Part shown: positions 1 through 9,141 of the stretch, piece by piece
Layout of the letters: every line of letters begins with the position of its first letter
Position numbering within the stretch: the stretch's first letter is position 1
The notes under the pieces: model-generated
Database searches by the model: none
The model's input: the letters and a program-made list of their open reading frames with translations, nothing else
Told to the model about the DNA's origin: nothing
Program-made: the position numbers and the translations under genes
Source: Calditrichota bacterium
GTDB taxonomy: Bacteria > Electryoneota > RPQS01
NCBI GenBank assembly: GCA_020637395.1
Contig: JACJWA010000001.1
Location: forward strand, 310,001 to 374,000
Direction: 5' to 3'
Length of the DNA stretch: 64,000 bases

Positions 1-939
1 GAAGCCACCGGCCGCTGGGAAGAGTTGCCCGATGTTCAGGGTCACAACTACACCGAAGGCCGCCCGATTGTCGCCGAAGCGACGTTCGACTCGTATCTGA
101 ACGACCCCACCGCCGGACACTGGCACGAGCACGATCTGATTTCAATGTATCCCCCGCATGAGTACAAGGGGAACAAGTGGGGAATGGTCATTGACCAGAC
201 CGCCTGCAACGGATGTAATGCCTGCATCGCGGCCTGCTCGGTCGAGAATAACATCCCCGTCGTGGGTGTGGATCAAATCCGCATCGGACGCGAAATGCAC
301 TGGATTCGCGTGGACCGTTATTACAGCGGCGACGAGCACGATCCGGAATTCACCTATCAGCCGATGCTCTGTCAGCACTGCGACGACGCATCGTGCGAAA
401 CCGTGTGTCCGGTCGTGGCGACCTTCCACAGCGAAGAAGGCCTGAATATGCAGGTTTATAACCGCTGTGTGGGCACCAGATACTGTTCCAACAACTGTCC
501 TTATAAGGTCCGCCGCTTCAATTGGCACGAGTTCACCTTCGCCGCCTACGAACCGCATCCGCTGAACCTTGCACTGAATCCCGAAGTCACCGTCCGTGAA
601 AAGGGCGTGATGGAAAAGTGCACGTTCTGTCAGCAGCGCATTCGCGAAGGCAAGGAGCGCGCTAAGGAATTCAACCGCCCGGTGGCCGATCAGGACGTCA
701 AGACCGCCTGCCAGCAGTCTTGCCCGACCAACGCGATCACCTTTGGCAATACGAACAATCCTGACAGTCAGGTTTCCCATATGAACAAAGACCCGCGTGC
801 TTACACCGTGATTGCGGAAGTTAACACGAGGCCGCAGGTGACCTACTTCTCCAAACTGCGCAATCGCCCCGCGCGCCACGGCGACGTCCAAGGCGGACAC
901 GGCGGTGAGCAGCAAAACGACGGAGGGCACCACTCGTGA
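1..939 (+). CDS. actB: Alternative complex III iron-sulfur subunit ActB, C-terminal part (5' partial)
   Basis: The reading frame is open from base 1, so the gene starts upstream of the window. The visible 312 codons carry the ferredoxin-like half of ActB, which docks on the quinol-oxidising membrane subunits. Cysteine groups appear in order as 'CNGCNACIAAC', 'CQHCDDASCETVC', 'CVGTRYCSNNC', 'CTFCQQ' and 'CQQSC'. This is the pattern expected for several cubane clusters and one 3Fe-4S cluster in the NrfC/PsrB-like module. In the family this follows an inactive molybdopterin-type domain, which would lie upstream. The stop overlaps the GTG of actC (GTGA), suggesting translational coupling. The protein probably faces the periplasm. 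Confidence 0.93.
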   Translation, partial: EATGRWEELPDVQGHNYTEGRPIVAEATFDSYLNDPTAGHWHEHDLISMYPPHEYKGNKWGMVIDQTACNGCNACIAACSVENNIPVVGVDQIRIGREMHWIRVDRYYSGDEHDPEFTYQPMLCQHCDDASCETVCPVVATFHSEEGLNMQVYNRCVGTRYCSNNCPYKVRRFNWHEFTFAAYEPHPLNLALNPEVTVREKGVMEKCTFCQQRIREGKERAKEFNRPVADQDVKTACQQSCPTNAITFGNTNNPDSQVSHMNKDPRAYTVIAEVNTRPQVTYFSKLRNRPARHGDVQGGHGGEQQNDGGHHS

Positions 940-2300
940 GCGTTCCGGCGGAACATATTCTTTCGACCGATATTCGCCTGCGTGACGTCACCAAAGACGT
1001 TTGCGCTCCGACCGAACGGATGCCGTCCATCACCTGGTGGCTGGCTTTCCTCGGCGCGGCGGGCATGCTGGGCATCGGCGTGTTCGTCATCTATATGCTC
1101 CTGATGCGCGGGCAGGGTATCTTCGGTATCAGCCATCCTTACGGCTGGGCCTTCGATATCACCAACTTCGTGTTCTGGGTCGGAATCGGACACGCGGGCA
1201 CCCTGATCTCGGCCATCCTCTTCCTGCTTCGGCAAAAGTGGCGCACCGCGATCAACCGCTCCGCCGAAGCCATGACCATCTTCGCCGTCTGCACCGCGGG
1301 TATCTTCCCGCTTCTGCACACCGGACGGCAGTGGGTGGCCTACTGGCTGATTCCCTATCCGAACGATCGCTTGCTCTGGGTGAACTTCCGCTCCCCGCTT
1401 CTGTGGGACGTATTCGCCATCTCGACCTATCTGACCATCTCGCTGCTCTTCTGGTACACCGGACTCGTGCCCGACTTCGCCACACTTCGTGACAAAGCCA
1501 AGAACGTCTTCCGTAAGAAATTCTACGGCGCGCTGTCGTTGGGCTGGATCGGTTCGATGCGCGACTGGAATCACTACGAAAAAGCGTACCTTCTGTTTGC
1601 CGGTATGAGCACCGCGCTGGTCTTGTCCGTGCACACCGTCGTGTCCTACGACTTTGCCACTTCGATTCTCCCCGGCTGGCACACCACGATCTTCCCGCCC
1701 TACTTCGTCGCCGGTGCAATCTTCTCCGGCTTTGCTATGGTGGTGACCTTGCTCGTCTTCCTGCGTACCGCCTTCCGCCTCGAGCACTTCATCACCATCA
1801 CCCACATGGAGCTGATGAACAAGGTCATCCTCCTGACGGGTATGCTCGTGGGCTATGCCTATCTGACCGAGTTCTTCATTGCCTGGTACAGCGAAAACCC
1901 GTTTGAACAGTATGTCTTCATGAACCGCCTGACCGGGCCGTTCTCGTGGGCATTCTATATTATGTTCTTCTGCAACGTCGCCGTGCCGCAAATCTTCTGG
2001 TTCCGTTCGATGCGCCGCTCGATCCCCGTGATGTTCGTCGTGTCGCTGCTCGTGAACGTGGGCATGTGGTTCGAGCGCTTCAACATTATCGTGTCGTCTC
2101 TGCATCGCGACTTCCTGCCGACCAACTGGGACAACTTCGTGCCGACGATCTACGACTTCGGTTGGACCATCGGCGCCTTCGGGTTGTTCTTTACCCTGTT
2201 CTTGCTGTTTGTGCGTATCTTCCCCACAGTAGCCATGGCCGAAATCAAGTCCACGCTGCCCAAGCCCGCGGATACGTCGAAGGTGGGTGCTCATGCCTAA
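936..2300 (+). CDS. actC: Alternative complex III quinol-binding membrane subunit ActC (NrfD/PsrC family)
   Basis: A 454-residue polytopic protein of the NrfD/PsrC type, with about ten hydrophobic segments after an N-terminal extension of roughly 30 residues. In alternative complex III this subunit oxidises quinol and passes electrons to ActB. The position directly after the Fe-S subunit and before a DUF3341-type ActD is the canonical act order. The start is GTG inside the actB stop (GTGA), and no better ATG lies nearby. The length is normal for ActC. Identity is supported both by sequence type and by gene order; I did not verify individual quinone-site residues. Confidence 0.92.
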   Translation: MSVPAEHILSTDIRLRDVTKDVCAPTERMPSITWWLAFLGAAGMLGIGVFVIYMLLMRGQGIFGISHPYGWAFDITNFVFWVGIGHAGTLISAILFLLRQKWRTAINRSAEAMTIFAVCTAGIFPLLHTGRQWVAYWLIPYPNDRLLWVNFRSPLLWDVFAISTYLTISLLFWYTGLVPDFATLRDKAKNVFRKKFYGALSLGWIGSMRDWNHYEKAYLLFAGMSTALVLSVHTVVSYDFATSILPGWHTTIFPPYFVAGAIFSGFAMVVTLLVFLRTAFRLEHFITITHMELMNKVILLTGMLVGYAYLTEFFIAWYSENPFEQYVFMNRLTGPFSWAFYIMFFCNVAVPQIFWFRSMRRSIPVMFVVSLLVNVGMWFERFNIIVSSLHRDFLPTNWDNFVPTIYDFGWTIGAFGLFFTLFLLFVRIFPTVAMAEIKSTLPKPADTSKVGAHA

Positions 2301-2796
2301 TCACGCAATTATCGGAGTCTATTCCGATCCCGATGTGCTTCTGCACGCCGCGGACGGTGCGCGTCAAAAAGGCTGGAAGCAGCTCGACGCCATCACGCCC
2401 TATCCCATTCACGGCCTCGAAAAAGCTCTGGGGATCGGCAAGTCCTGGGTGCCCTGGGTGACCCTGACCATGGGACTCACCGGAGCCGCGCTCGGATTCC
2501 TGCTGCAATACTGGGTGCACGTCATCGAGTGGCCCATGAACATCGGCGGCAAGCCGCTGAATGCCTGGCCGGCGTTCTTCCCGATCATGTTTGAGTGCGG
2601 TGTGCTGATTGGCGGTATCGCGACCTTCATTGCCATGTGGGCCGCCTGCAAGCTGCCCAACAGCAAGCCCGTCGTTCACGACGAGCGCTTCACCGACGAC
2701 AAGTTCGGTCTTGTGATTCCCGTCGAAGGATTGAATCCCGCCGATGTGGAAAAATATCTTACGGCGCATGGAGCGGAAGAGGTGAAGCATGTTTAA
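2293..2796 (+). CDS. actD: Alternative complex III subunit ActD (DUF3341)
   Basis: A 167-residue protein with an N-terminal soluble part, two hydrophobic segments (about residues 45-70 and 85-115) and a soluble C-terminal tail. This is the DUF3341 layout of ActD, a membrane subunit of alternative complex III without a known cofactor. I chose the ATG at 2293, overlapping the actC stop by 8 nt, because a Shine-Dalgarno-like AAGGTGGG precedes it. An in-frame GTG two codons earlier is possible. Its own stop overlaps the ATG of actE, so the genes are tightly coupled. Confidence 0.9.
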   Translation: MPNHAIIGVYSDPDVLLHAADGARQKGWKQLDAITPYPIHGLEKALGIGKSWVPWVTLTMGLTGAALGFLLQYWVHVIEWPMNIGGKPLNAWPAFFPIMFECGVLIGGIATFIAMWAACKLPNSKPVVHDERFTDDKFGLVIPVEGLNPADVEKYLTAHGAEEVKHV

Positions 2797-3418
2797 GACT
2801 TCAGCTCTGATTCTCGTTGCGCTGCTCGCGGTCTCCTGCGGCAAGAAGAGTTTCCCGACTTTGGAATACATGCCCGACATGTATCGTCAGGCGTCGCTCA
2901 AAGCTCAGGAACAGGATCCGAATTCTCCCAACGGTATCGGCATGCGCGTTCCGCCCGCCGGAACCATGCCTGTGAATTTTGAGCCCTATACCCTCGGACT
3001 TCTGGATACCACCGAAGCCAATGCGCTGGTCAATCCGCTCACTCCGACGGAAGATGTGCTCGAAACCGGACGCAAGTACTACAACACCTATTGCGTGGTG
3101 TGTCACGGCGTGACCGGTGACGGCAAAGGCTACATCATTCCGAAGTTCACCATGCCGCCTTCGCTCCTGGCTGAAAAAGCGGTCGGCTGGCCCGACGGAC
3201 GCATCTATCACACGATCATGATGGGTCAAGGTTTGATGCCGAGCTACAAGCAGCAGGTGCCTACCGAAAAGCGTTGGGCGATCATTCATTACATCCGCGC
3301 TCTGCAGCGCGCCGCACATCCGCTGCCGCAAGACAGTCTTGCGATGGCCAATGGCGGCTTCAGTTTCAAAGATGATGCGCCCGACACGGCTCGCGCCGTG
3401 CTCTGGCCGAATCGCTAA
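2789..3418 (+). CDS. actE: Alternative complex III monohaem cytochrome c lipoprotein ActE
   Basis: A 209-residue protein with a lipoprotein signal ending in the lipobox 'LLAVSC' (Cys near residue 17), so it is probably lipid-anchored. One haem-c site, 'CVVCHG', lies near residue 107, and a candidate axial Met is in 'GQGLMPSY'. In alternative complex III this subunit carries electrons away from the complex toward the terminal oxidase. It overlaps actD by 8 nt and is followed 15 nt later by actF, where TAAGGAGAG provides the next ribosome site. Confidence 0.91.
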   Translation: MFKTSALILVALLAVSCGKKSFPTLEYMPDMYRQASLKAQEQDPNSPNGIGMRVPPAGTMPVNFEPYTLGLLDTTEANALVNPLTPTEDVLETGRKYYNTYCVVCHGVTGDGKGYIIPKFTMPPSLLAEKAVGWPDGRIYHTIMMGQGLMPSYKQQVPTEKRWAIIHYIRALQRAAHPLPQDSLAMANGGFSFKDDAPDTARAVLWPNR

Positions 3419-3433
3419 GGAGAGCAAAACAAA

Positions 3434-4639
3434 GTGTCTCTTCATGCAACTGTAACTCATATCGAGAATCCCGGGCCGCTCGCGCTCCCGAAATCCCTGA
3501 ACTCGCTGTTCATGGGATTGATCGTGATCGGCGCGCTAGCGTTTGTCGGCGGCGTCATGGTGGATGCCGCGCGCGCGTGGCAGAACTATTTTAACGCCGT
3601 GTTCATCTTCACCGGCTTCTCTCTGGGCGGCTATATGTTCATCGCCATCAACCGCGCCGTCAGCGCCAAGTGGGCGATCATTCCGCGCAGACTGGCCGAG
3701 GCGCTCGCCTCGTTCATGCCCGTCGCCTTCGTGCTGTTCCTGATCATGCTCGTCGGCATGTATTTGGAAGGCGCAAGCATCTATAGCTGGATGGGAGCCG
3801 AGTCGGGCATCCGCACCGCGGGCAAACTGAAGTGGCTGAGCTTCGAAATGGTCGCCGGACGCAACATCCTCTTCTTCCTGATCTGGATGTTTGTCATCAA
3901 TAAGTTCATCAAGTATTCGGTCGGTCAGGACAGCGGCGGCAATGCCGAGCACTCCAGCAAGGCCAAGAGCTTTGCGATCTTCTCGATTCTGCTCTTCGCT
4001 CCGACCTTCGCGTTCTTCTGCTACGACGTCCTGATGAGTCAGGAGCCGAAGTGGTATTCCACGATGTTCACGGTCTATACCTTCGCCGGAATCTTCCAAA
4101 GCACTCTGGCGCTGATGGTCGTCCTGTTCATCAATCTCAAGAACGGACAGCTCAAGGACGTAGCCACGCCATCGCACGTCAAGGATATTTCGGGTCTGCT
4201 GTTCGCCTTCACGGTCTTCATGTGCTACGTCGGCTTCTCGCAGTTCATGCTGATTTGGTATGCGAATCTGCCCGAAGAAACCTTCTTCTATCTGAAACGC
4301 GCCGACGGCGGCTGGATCTGGCTCGCCTATGCAACATGGTTTTTCAAGTTCATTCTGCCGTTCTTCGGCCTGCTGGGTCAGGGACAAAAGAAGCATGAAC
4401 TGTGGCTCAAGATCGTCTGCTGGGGTGTGTTGATCGGTCAATTCGTGGACATCTATTGGATTACCATTCCCGCGCAGCATCCGACGCTCGTCCCCTTTGG
4501 CTGGATTGAGATCGGAACGCTCGCGTTGTTTGCCGGACTGTTCGGACTTTTTGTCTCGCGTTGGATGAGCAAACACTCGCTGATTCCGGTCGGTGATCCC
4601 AATGTCTTGGCCAGCGCAAACTGGAGGTTCTGGGAATAA
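3434..4639 (+). CDS. actF: Alternative complex III membrane subunit ActF (NrfD family)
   Basis: A 401-residue polytopic protein with about ten hydrophobic segments. It is a second NrfD-type subunit that pairs with ActC in the membrane part of alternative complex III. The start is GTG at 3434 with a clear AGGAGAG just after the actE stop. Length and position fit ActF. The next gene starts at the base after the stop, so the respiratory operon continues without a gap. Whether ActF binds quinone itself differs between published views of the complex, and nothing in the sequence settles this. Confidence 0.9.
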   Translation: MSLHATVTHIENPGPLALPKSLNSLFMGLIVIGALAFVGGVMVDAARAWQNYFNAVFIFTGFSLGGYMFIAINRAVSAKWAIIPRRLAEALASFMPVAFVLFLIMLVGMYLEGASIYSWMGAESGIRTAGKLKWLSFEMVAGRNILFFLIWMFVINKFIKYSVGQDSGGNAEHSSKAKSFAIFSILLFAPTFAFFCYDVLMSQEPKWYSTMFTVYTFAGIFQSTLALMVVLFINLKNGQLKDVATPSHVKDISGLLFAFTVFMCYVGFSQFMLIWYANLPEETFFYLKRADGGWIWLAYATWFFKFILPFFGLLGQGQKKHELWLKIVCWGVLIGQFVDIYWITIPAQHPTLVPFGWIEIGTLALFAGLFGLFVSRWMSKHSLIPVGDPNVLASANWRFWE

Positions 4640-5566
4640 ATGAGCGACGTCAGCCCCAAGAATAGCAGTCTCTTTCTGTATGTCCCCGTCGCCATCTTCG
4701 GCGTCGTGCTGATTGCCGTGATCTTTAGCTGGCAATTCAAGACGGGTGAAGAAGTCGGCGCGTCCCTGCCGCCGCCGGTGAAAGAAGTGGCTGCCGCGAA
4801 AATCGTGAATCACCGCGCACTGGCTCAGGACACCGGACTGGCCGCCGACGGCAAGATGCTTTACACCATCAACTGCGCGTCATGCCACGGCAATGACGGT
4901 CAGGGCGATGGTCCGCGTGCCGCGGGACTCAATCCGCCGCCGCGTAACTACAAAACCGAAACCTTCAAGTTCGGCACCGACGTCGCCGCGATTTACAACA
5001 CGCTGGAAAAAGGCTCGCCGGGAACCTCGATGCCGAGCTTCTCGCTTTTGCCGCCGCGTGACGTCTGGGCCATGGTGCACTATGTCCGCACGCTGATTCC
5101 CAATCCGACGCCGACGGACGACGCGATTCTCGCCAAGCTGCCGGAAGCCCCGCAAGGCGCTGATGCCGGAACCGAAGTCGCCGCAGGCGCGCCGGACACC
5201 GAAGGCAGAATTCCGATCACCCTTGCGATGCATCAGCTTGAAACCGCCGGATATGCCGCCGACAAGCGTCTGCGCACAATCAATCCGAATGATCCCGGTG
5301 CGCAAGTCTATCTGAACCGCTGCGCGTCCTGCCACGGTCAGCATGCCGAAGGCATGAACAGCGCGTTGCTATCCGTGCATCCCTATCGCTATGGCAGCAC
5401 CGCTCCGCTTTATGCTGCGAACGCCCCGTGGCTTTCCGATCGCGCGGCCTTCGATGACTTCGTCATCAACGGACTTCCGGGCCGTGTACATCCCGGCAAC
5501 GGTTCGATGACCCGTGCGCAACTCGACGCGCTCTACGCGTTCGTGCAGAGCCTCGCGGCTAACTAA
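4640..5566 (+). CDS. Membrane-anchored dihaem cytochrome c
   Basis: A 308-residue protein with one N-terminal transmembrane anchor (about residues 10-32) and two cytochrome-c domains, each with a 'CASCHG' haem site (near residues 78 and 229). It sits between actF and the oxidase subunit II gene. The oxidase subunit II here lacks a fused haem-c domain, so this protein is a good candidate for the electron shuttle from alternative complex III to the oxidase; that role is inferred from position. The gene starts directly after the actF stop. I do not know an established name for it. Confidence 0.88.
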   Translation: MSDVSPKNSSLFLYVPVAIFGVVLIAVIFSWQFKTGEEVGASLPPPVKEVAAAKIVNHRALAQDTGLAADGKMLYTINCASCHGNDGQGDGPRAAGLNPPPRNYKTETFKFGTDVAAIYNTLEKGSPGTSMPSFSLLPPRDVWAMVHYVRTLIPNPTPTDDAILAKLPEAPQGADAGTEVAAGAPDTEGRIPITLAMHQLETAGYAADKRLRTINPNDPGAQVYLNRCASCHGQHAEGMNSALLSVHPYRYGSTAPLYAANAPWLSDRAAFDDFVINGLPGRVHPGNGSMTRAQLDALYAFVQSLAAN

Positions 5567-5602
5567 TCACGCTTCATTCACAGTAGGGCTACCAACTCCC
5601 CT

Positions 5603-6376
5603 ATGCGTAAGCAATACCTTCTCTGGTTGGCGCTTCTTCTGCTGCCGATTGCGGTCTTTGCGGATCCCGTGACTTCGTGGATCTTCGACCCCGCAACTCC
5701 GGTGGCCGGTGAAGTGCGCGACACCTTCCACATCATGCTGGGGCTGACGCTGCCGTTTCTGCTTTTGCCGCAGATTCTGCTCGTTTATGCCATCTGGAAG
5801 TTCAACGAAAAGCGCGGACACAAGCCCGCGACGTTTCACGACAATCTCAAACTCGAGATTATCTGGACCGTCATTCCGGTGCTCACGCTGATCGCCATCT
5901 CCATTCCGGCCTACAGCACGCTGAAGAAGATTGAAGTGCCGCCCAAATCGGACCTCGTTGTCGAAGTCATCGGGCACCAGTTCTTCTGGGAGTATCGTCT
6001 GCCGAAGTATGACGTCGGATTCGCCAACGAGCCGCTCGTCGTCCCCGCGGACAAAATCATCACCCTCAATTTGACCAGCGTGGACGTGATTCACTCGTGG
6101 TGGGTCCCGAGCTTCGGTGTGAAGCAGGACGCCAATCCGGGCCGCATCACGCACGCCTGGTTCAAGGCCCCCGCCGGAAAGTACAAAGGACAGTGCGCCG
6201 AACTCTGCGGCCCGCTGCATGGAGAAATGTGGATTGACGTGCAAGTGGTAAGCGATTCCGAATTCGAAACGTGGCTGGAAAGCAAGCAGAACGGCGCCAA
6301 CGTGGCGCCCAATGAAGACGGCACGCACAGCGCGATGATTGCGCCCGCGGCGGAAAGTGAGGCGGCCAATGGCTGA
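5603..6376 (+). CDS. ctaC: Cytochrome c oxidase subunit II (CuA subunit)
   Basis: A 257-residue protein with an N-terminal signal/first membrane segment, a second membrane segment around residue 85-105, and a periplasmic cupredoxin domain. The CuA site is intact: an upstream His in 'DVIHSWWVPSFGVK' and 'CAELCGPLHGEMW' near residue 198. There is no C-terminal cytochrome-c domain, unlike the caa3 oxidases of Thermus or Rhodothermus, which fits with the separate dihaem cytochrome encoded just upstream. The stop overlaps the ATG of ctaD by 8 nt. Confidence 0.95.
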   Translation: MRKQYLLWLALLLLPIAVFADPVTSWIFDPATPVAGEVRDTFHIMLGLTLPFLLLPQILLVYAIWKFNEKRGHKPATFHDNLKLEIIWTVIPVLTLIAISIPAYSTLKKIEVPPKSDLVVEVIGHQFFWEYRLPKYDVGFANEPLVVPADKIITLNLTSVDVIHSWWVPSFGVKQDANPGRITHAWFKAPAGKYKGQCAELCGPLHGEMWIDVQVVSDSEFETWLESKQNGANVAPNEDGTHSAMIAPAAESEAANG

Positions 6377-7937
6377 AGCGGCCAAGAAATCCACGCTGCT
6401 GAGATACCTGTCCTCGACCGATCATAAAGAGATCGGCATCATGTATCTCATCTTCGCGCTGATCATGGGCATCGTCGGCGGATTTCTCGCCGGTATGATC
6501 CGCATGCAGCTCTGGGAAAGCACCGGCGGCGTCGTGTCGCCCGAACTCTATAATCAGATCGTGACCATGCATGCCACGATCATGATCTTCTTCGTCGTGA
6601 TTCCGGCCATGGCGGGCTTCGGAAACTATCTCGTGCCCATCATGATCGGCGCGCGCGATATGGCCTTCCCGAAACTCAACGCATTCTCCTTCTGGCTTCT
6701 GATTCCCGCCGCGTTGATCGGTATTGCCAGCTTCTTCGTTGAAGGCGGTGCGGCAGGCGGCGGATGGACCAGCTATCAACCGCTGACCAGCGCACAGTAC
6801 AGCGGCACGCCCGGCGTGGACATGTGGATCCTCGTCGTGCATTTGACCGGCGCGTCTTCGATTCTCGGTGCGATCAACTTCATCGTCACGATTCTAAACA
6901 TGCGCGCGCCCGGCATGAATCTGATGAAGATGCCGCTCTATGCGTGGGCCTGGCTCACCAATGCCTTCATGATTCTCGTCGGCACGCCCGTGCTTGCGGG
7001 TGCCGTGACCATGGTGCTTCTGGATCGTCACTTCGGCACAGGCTTCTTCCGTCCCTCCGAGGGCGGCGACCCCGTGCTCTATCAGCATCTCTTCTGGTTC
7101 TATTCGCATCCCGCCGTCTATATCATGATCGTTCCGGGCTTCGGCGCGATCAGCCATATCGTCGCGGCCTTCTCGAAAAAGCGGGTCTTCGGCTATGCCG
7201 GAATGGTCTACGCCATCGCGAGCATCGGAATTCTCGGCTTCATGGTCTGGGCGCATCACATGTTCACCACAGGCTTGGCGCCGTGGCTGCGCGCGTTCTT
7301 CGCCTTCATGACCATGCTGATTGCCGTGCCCACAGGCGTCAAAGTCTTCTCGTGGCTCGCTACCATCTGGGGTGGAACGATTCGCTTCACCGTGGCCATG
7401 AAATTCGCGCTCGGCATGATCTCCCTGTTTGTCATCGGCGGTATCGGCGGTGTCTGGCTCGGCAACGTGCCCGTGGATATTCAATTGCATGACTCCTATT
7501 TCGTCGTCGGACACTTGCACTATGTGCTCTTCGGCGGTTCAGTCATGTCGCTCTTGGCCGCGGCCTATTTCTGGTTCCCCAAAATGACGGGCCGCTATCT
7601 CTCCGAGAAGCTCGGCAACGTCATCTTCTGGCTCATGTATATCGGCATGACCATGACGTTCTTCCTCATGCACTGGGCGGGAATCATGGGCATGGCGCGC
7701 AGAACCTACATCTACCGTCCCGAATTCGAAGGTCTCAACAAGTTCATGTCCTTCGGCTATCTGTTCATGCTGATCGGCGGCGTGCTGTTTGTCTGGGGAA
7801 TCATCTCCGCTCTGCGCCAACCGGCCACGGCCACGGACGATGCCTGGGATGCCAACGACATTCAGGACGGTCTGGAGTGGAAGACCTCGTCTCCGCCTCC
7901 CAAGGAGAATTTCAAGACCCTTCCGGTGGTCTCCTGA
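6369..7937 (+). CDS. ctaD: Cytochrome c oxidase subunit I, A2-type haem-copper oxidase
   Basis: A 522-residue subunit I with about twelve membrane segments. Haem and CuB ligands are visible: 'TMHATIMIFF' near residue 66, 'YSHPAVY' near 244, 'AHHMF' near 294 and 'VGHLHYVLFGG' near 380. The motif YSHPAVY replaces the GHPEVY of A1 oxidases. The glutamate is absent and a Tyr-Ser pair is present, which is the signature of A2-type enzymes. A K-channel lysine is visible in 'TGVKVFSWLATIWGG'. I chose the ATG at 6369, which overlaps ctaC; an earlier in-frame start would only add an arginine-rich leader. It reduces O2 and pumps protons. Confidence 0.96.
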   Translation: MAEAAKKSTLLRYLSSTDHKEIGIMYLIFALIMGIVGGFLAGMIRMQLWESTGGVVSPELYNQIVTMHATIMIFFVVIPAMAGFGNYLVPIMIGARDMAFPKLNAFSFWLLIPAALIGIASFFVEGGAAGGGWTSYQPLTSAQYSGTPGVDMWILVVHLTGASSILGAINFIVTILNMRAPGMNLMKMPLYAWAWLTNAFMILVGTPVLAGAVTMVLLDRHFGTGFFRPSEGGDPVLYQHLFWFYSHPAVYIMIVPGFGAISHIVAAFSKKRVFGYAGMVYAIASIGILGFMVWAHHMFTTGLAPWLRAFFAFMTMLIAVPTGVKVFSWLATIWGGTIRFTVAMKFALGMISLFVIGGIGGVWLGNVPVDIQLHDSYFVVGHLHYVLFGGSVMSLLAAAYFWFPKMTGRYLSEKLGNVIFWLMYIGMTMTFFLMHWAGIMGMARRTYIYRPEFEGLNKFMSFGYLFMLIGGVLFVWGIISALRQPATATDDAWDANDIQDGLEWKTSSPPPKENFKTLPVVS

Positions 7938-8034
7938 AAGTATGAATGATGAAATCTGAAATATGAACTGCTGAGTAACTTCTCGCAATTCAAGTTTCCG
8001 ACTTCATACTTCATATTTCATACTTCATATTTCG
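7936..8034. repeat. Intergenic AT-rich repeat with inverted halves (TTCATACTTCATATTTC family)
   Basis: The whole ctaD-ctaA gap is made of TATGAA/TTCATA units. The left half has them in one orientation (7940-7966) and the right half in the other (8002-8033), for example AAATATGAA against TTCATATTT, so a stem with a loop of about 35 nt could form. The 23 nt at 8003-8025 recur identically at 38442-38464. No normal ribosome site is visible between this element and the ctaA start. Confidence 0.7.
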
Positions 8035-8036
8035 CT

Positions 8037-9104
8037 ATGACTGGCATTTCTCCCGCGCGCAGGTTGGCCTCCTGGCTCCTGTTTCTCTCCATGCTCATCA
8101 CTGTGTTGATGCTCTGGGGAGGATTTGTGCGCATCTCGGGTTCGGGACTCTCGATTCCCGACTGGCCGCTGATCAACGGCAGCCTCTTGCCCCCGTTTTC
8201 CGATGCGGGTTGGCAAACCGTCTTTGACACCTACAAGCAAACCTATCCCGCGCTGACCGACGGCATGTCGCTCTCGACCTTCGAGACGCAATTCGCCATC
8301 GAGTACTTTCATCGTTTCCTCGCCGCGCTGGTGGGTATTGTCTTTCTGGTGATCCTGCTGAGAGCGCGCAAAGAGCGTGAGCTCTGGAGCGAACTCAAGA
8401 AACCGCTCCTGATCACCGCCGTGCTGATTGTTACGCAGGCGATTCTCGGCGGAATGGTGGTCAAGCTGGATCTGGCCGCCGCCGTGCTCGCGATTCATCT
8501 CGGCACAGCCTACATCATCTTTGCGATTCTCTTCTGGCATGCTCTGAAACTCTCGCGCTGGGGAGATACGCTCAAACCCAACGCGCGAAAGGTTCAGCGC
8601 TTCGGCAAGGAAGCTGTCGGCGCGACGCTCATTCAAATTGTATCCGGCGGTTTGGTTGCCGGAACCGGTGCGGGACTGGTGATGAACACCTGGCCCAAAG
8701 TCGGAGATCATTGGGTTCCGCCCATGTCCGTGCTCTGGGGAGATTTCTATTCCCCGGTCGTCGCCAACCTTTGGCAGAACCAAATTCTGATTCAGTTCTT
8801 CCATCGCTGGTGGGCCTTCGTCGTCGCGGGATTGGTGATTCACCTGATCGTGCGCGCGATGAAAGAACCGATTTCGCCGCGCGGACGTGTCGCCTTGCGC
8901 GCCACCGCAACGATCCTTGTGTTGCAGATCCTGCTCGGTATCGGCAATCTGCTGATGAAAGTGCCGCCCTATATGGCGATTCTGCACCTTTCGATTGCCT
9001 TCCTGCTCTACATGGTGCTGATCATCGTCACGCACGAGATCGCCTATGTGGCCAAGACCGAAGAAGCCGCGGAACCGAATGTCCGTGCCGTGCCCGCGTC
9101 ATAG
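8037..9104 (+). CDS. ctaA: Haem A synthase (COX15/CtaA family)
   Basis: A 355-residue polytopic protein with about eight hydrophobic segments. Histidines typical of the family appear in 'EYFHRFLA', 'IHLGTAYII', 'FFHRWWAF' and 'LHLSIAFL', arranged as two homologous halves. It oxidises the C8 methyl of haem O to make haem A for the oxidase. I see no paired cysteines in the first extracellular loop, which suggests a form without the regulatory Cys pair. The ATG at 8037 follows an AT-rich intergenic repeat and lacks an evident Shine-Dalgarno, so the start is a little uncertain. Confidence 0.92.
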   Translation: MTGISPARRLASWLLFLSMLITVLMLWGGFVRISGSGLSIPDWPLINGSLLPPFSDAGWQTVFDTYKQTYPALTDGMSLSTFETQFAIEYFHRFLAALVGIVFLVILLRARKERELWSELKKPLLITAVLIVTQAILGGMVVKLDLAAAVLAIHLGTAYIIFAILFWHALKLSRWGDTLKPNARKVQRFGKEAVGATLIQIVSGGLVAGTGAGLVMNTWPKVGDHWVPPMSVLWGDFYSPVVANLWQNQILIQFFHRWWAFVVAGLVIHLIVRAMKEPISPRGRVALRATATILVLQILLGIGNLLMKVPPYMAILHLSIAFLLYMVLIIVTHEIAYVAKTEEAAEPNVRAVPAS

Positions 9105-9141
9105 CTCGTTCAGGATGACAGAATAGTAAACAGTTGGAGTA

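Noticed and set aside
843..2294. A 483-codon minus-strand frame opposite actC
   Set aside because: Codon periodicity belongs to the plus-strand ActC. The minus translation is His/Glu/Asp-rich and has no recognisable domain. The same applies to the minus frames opposite actF and ctaA.
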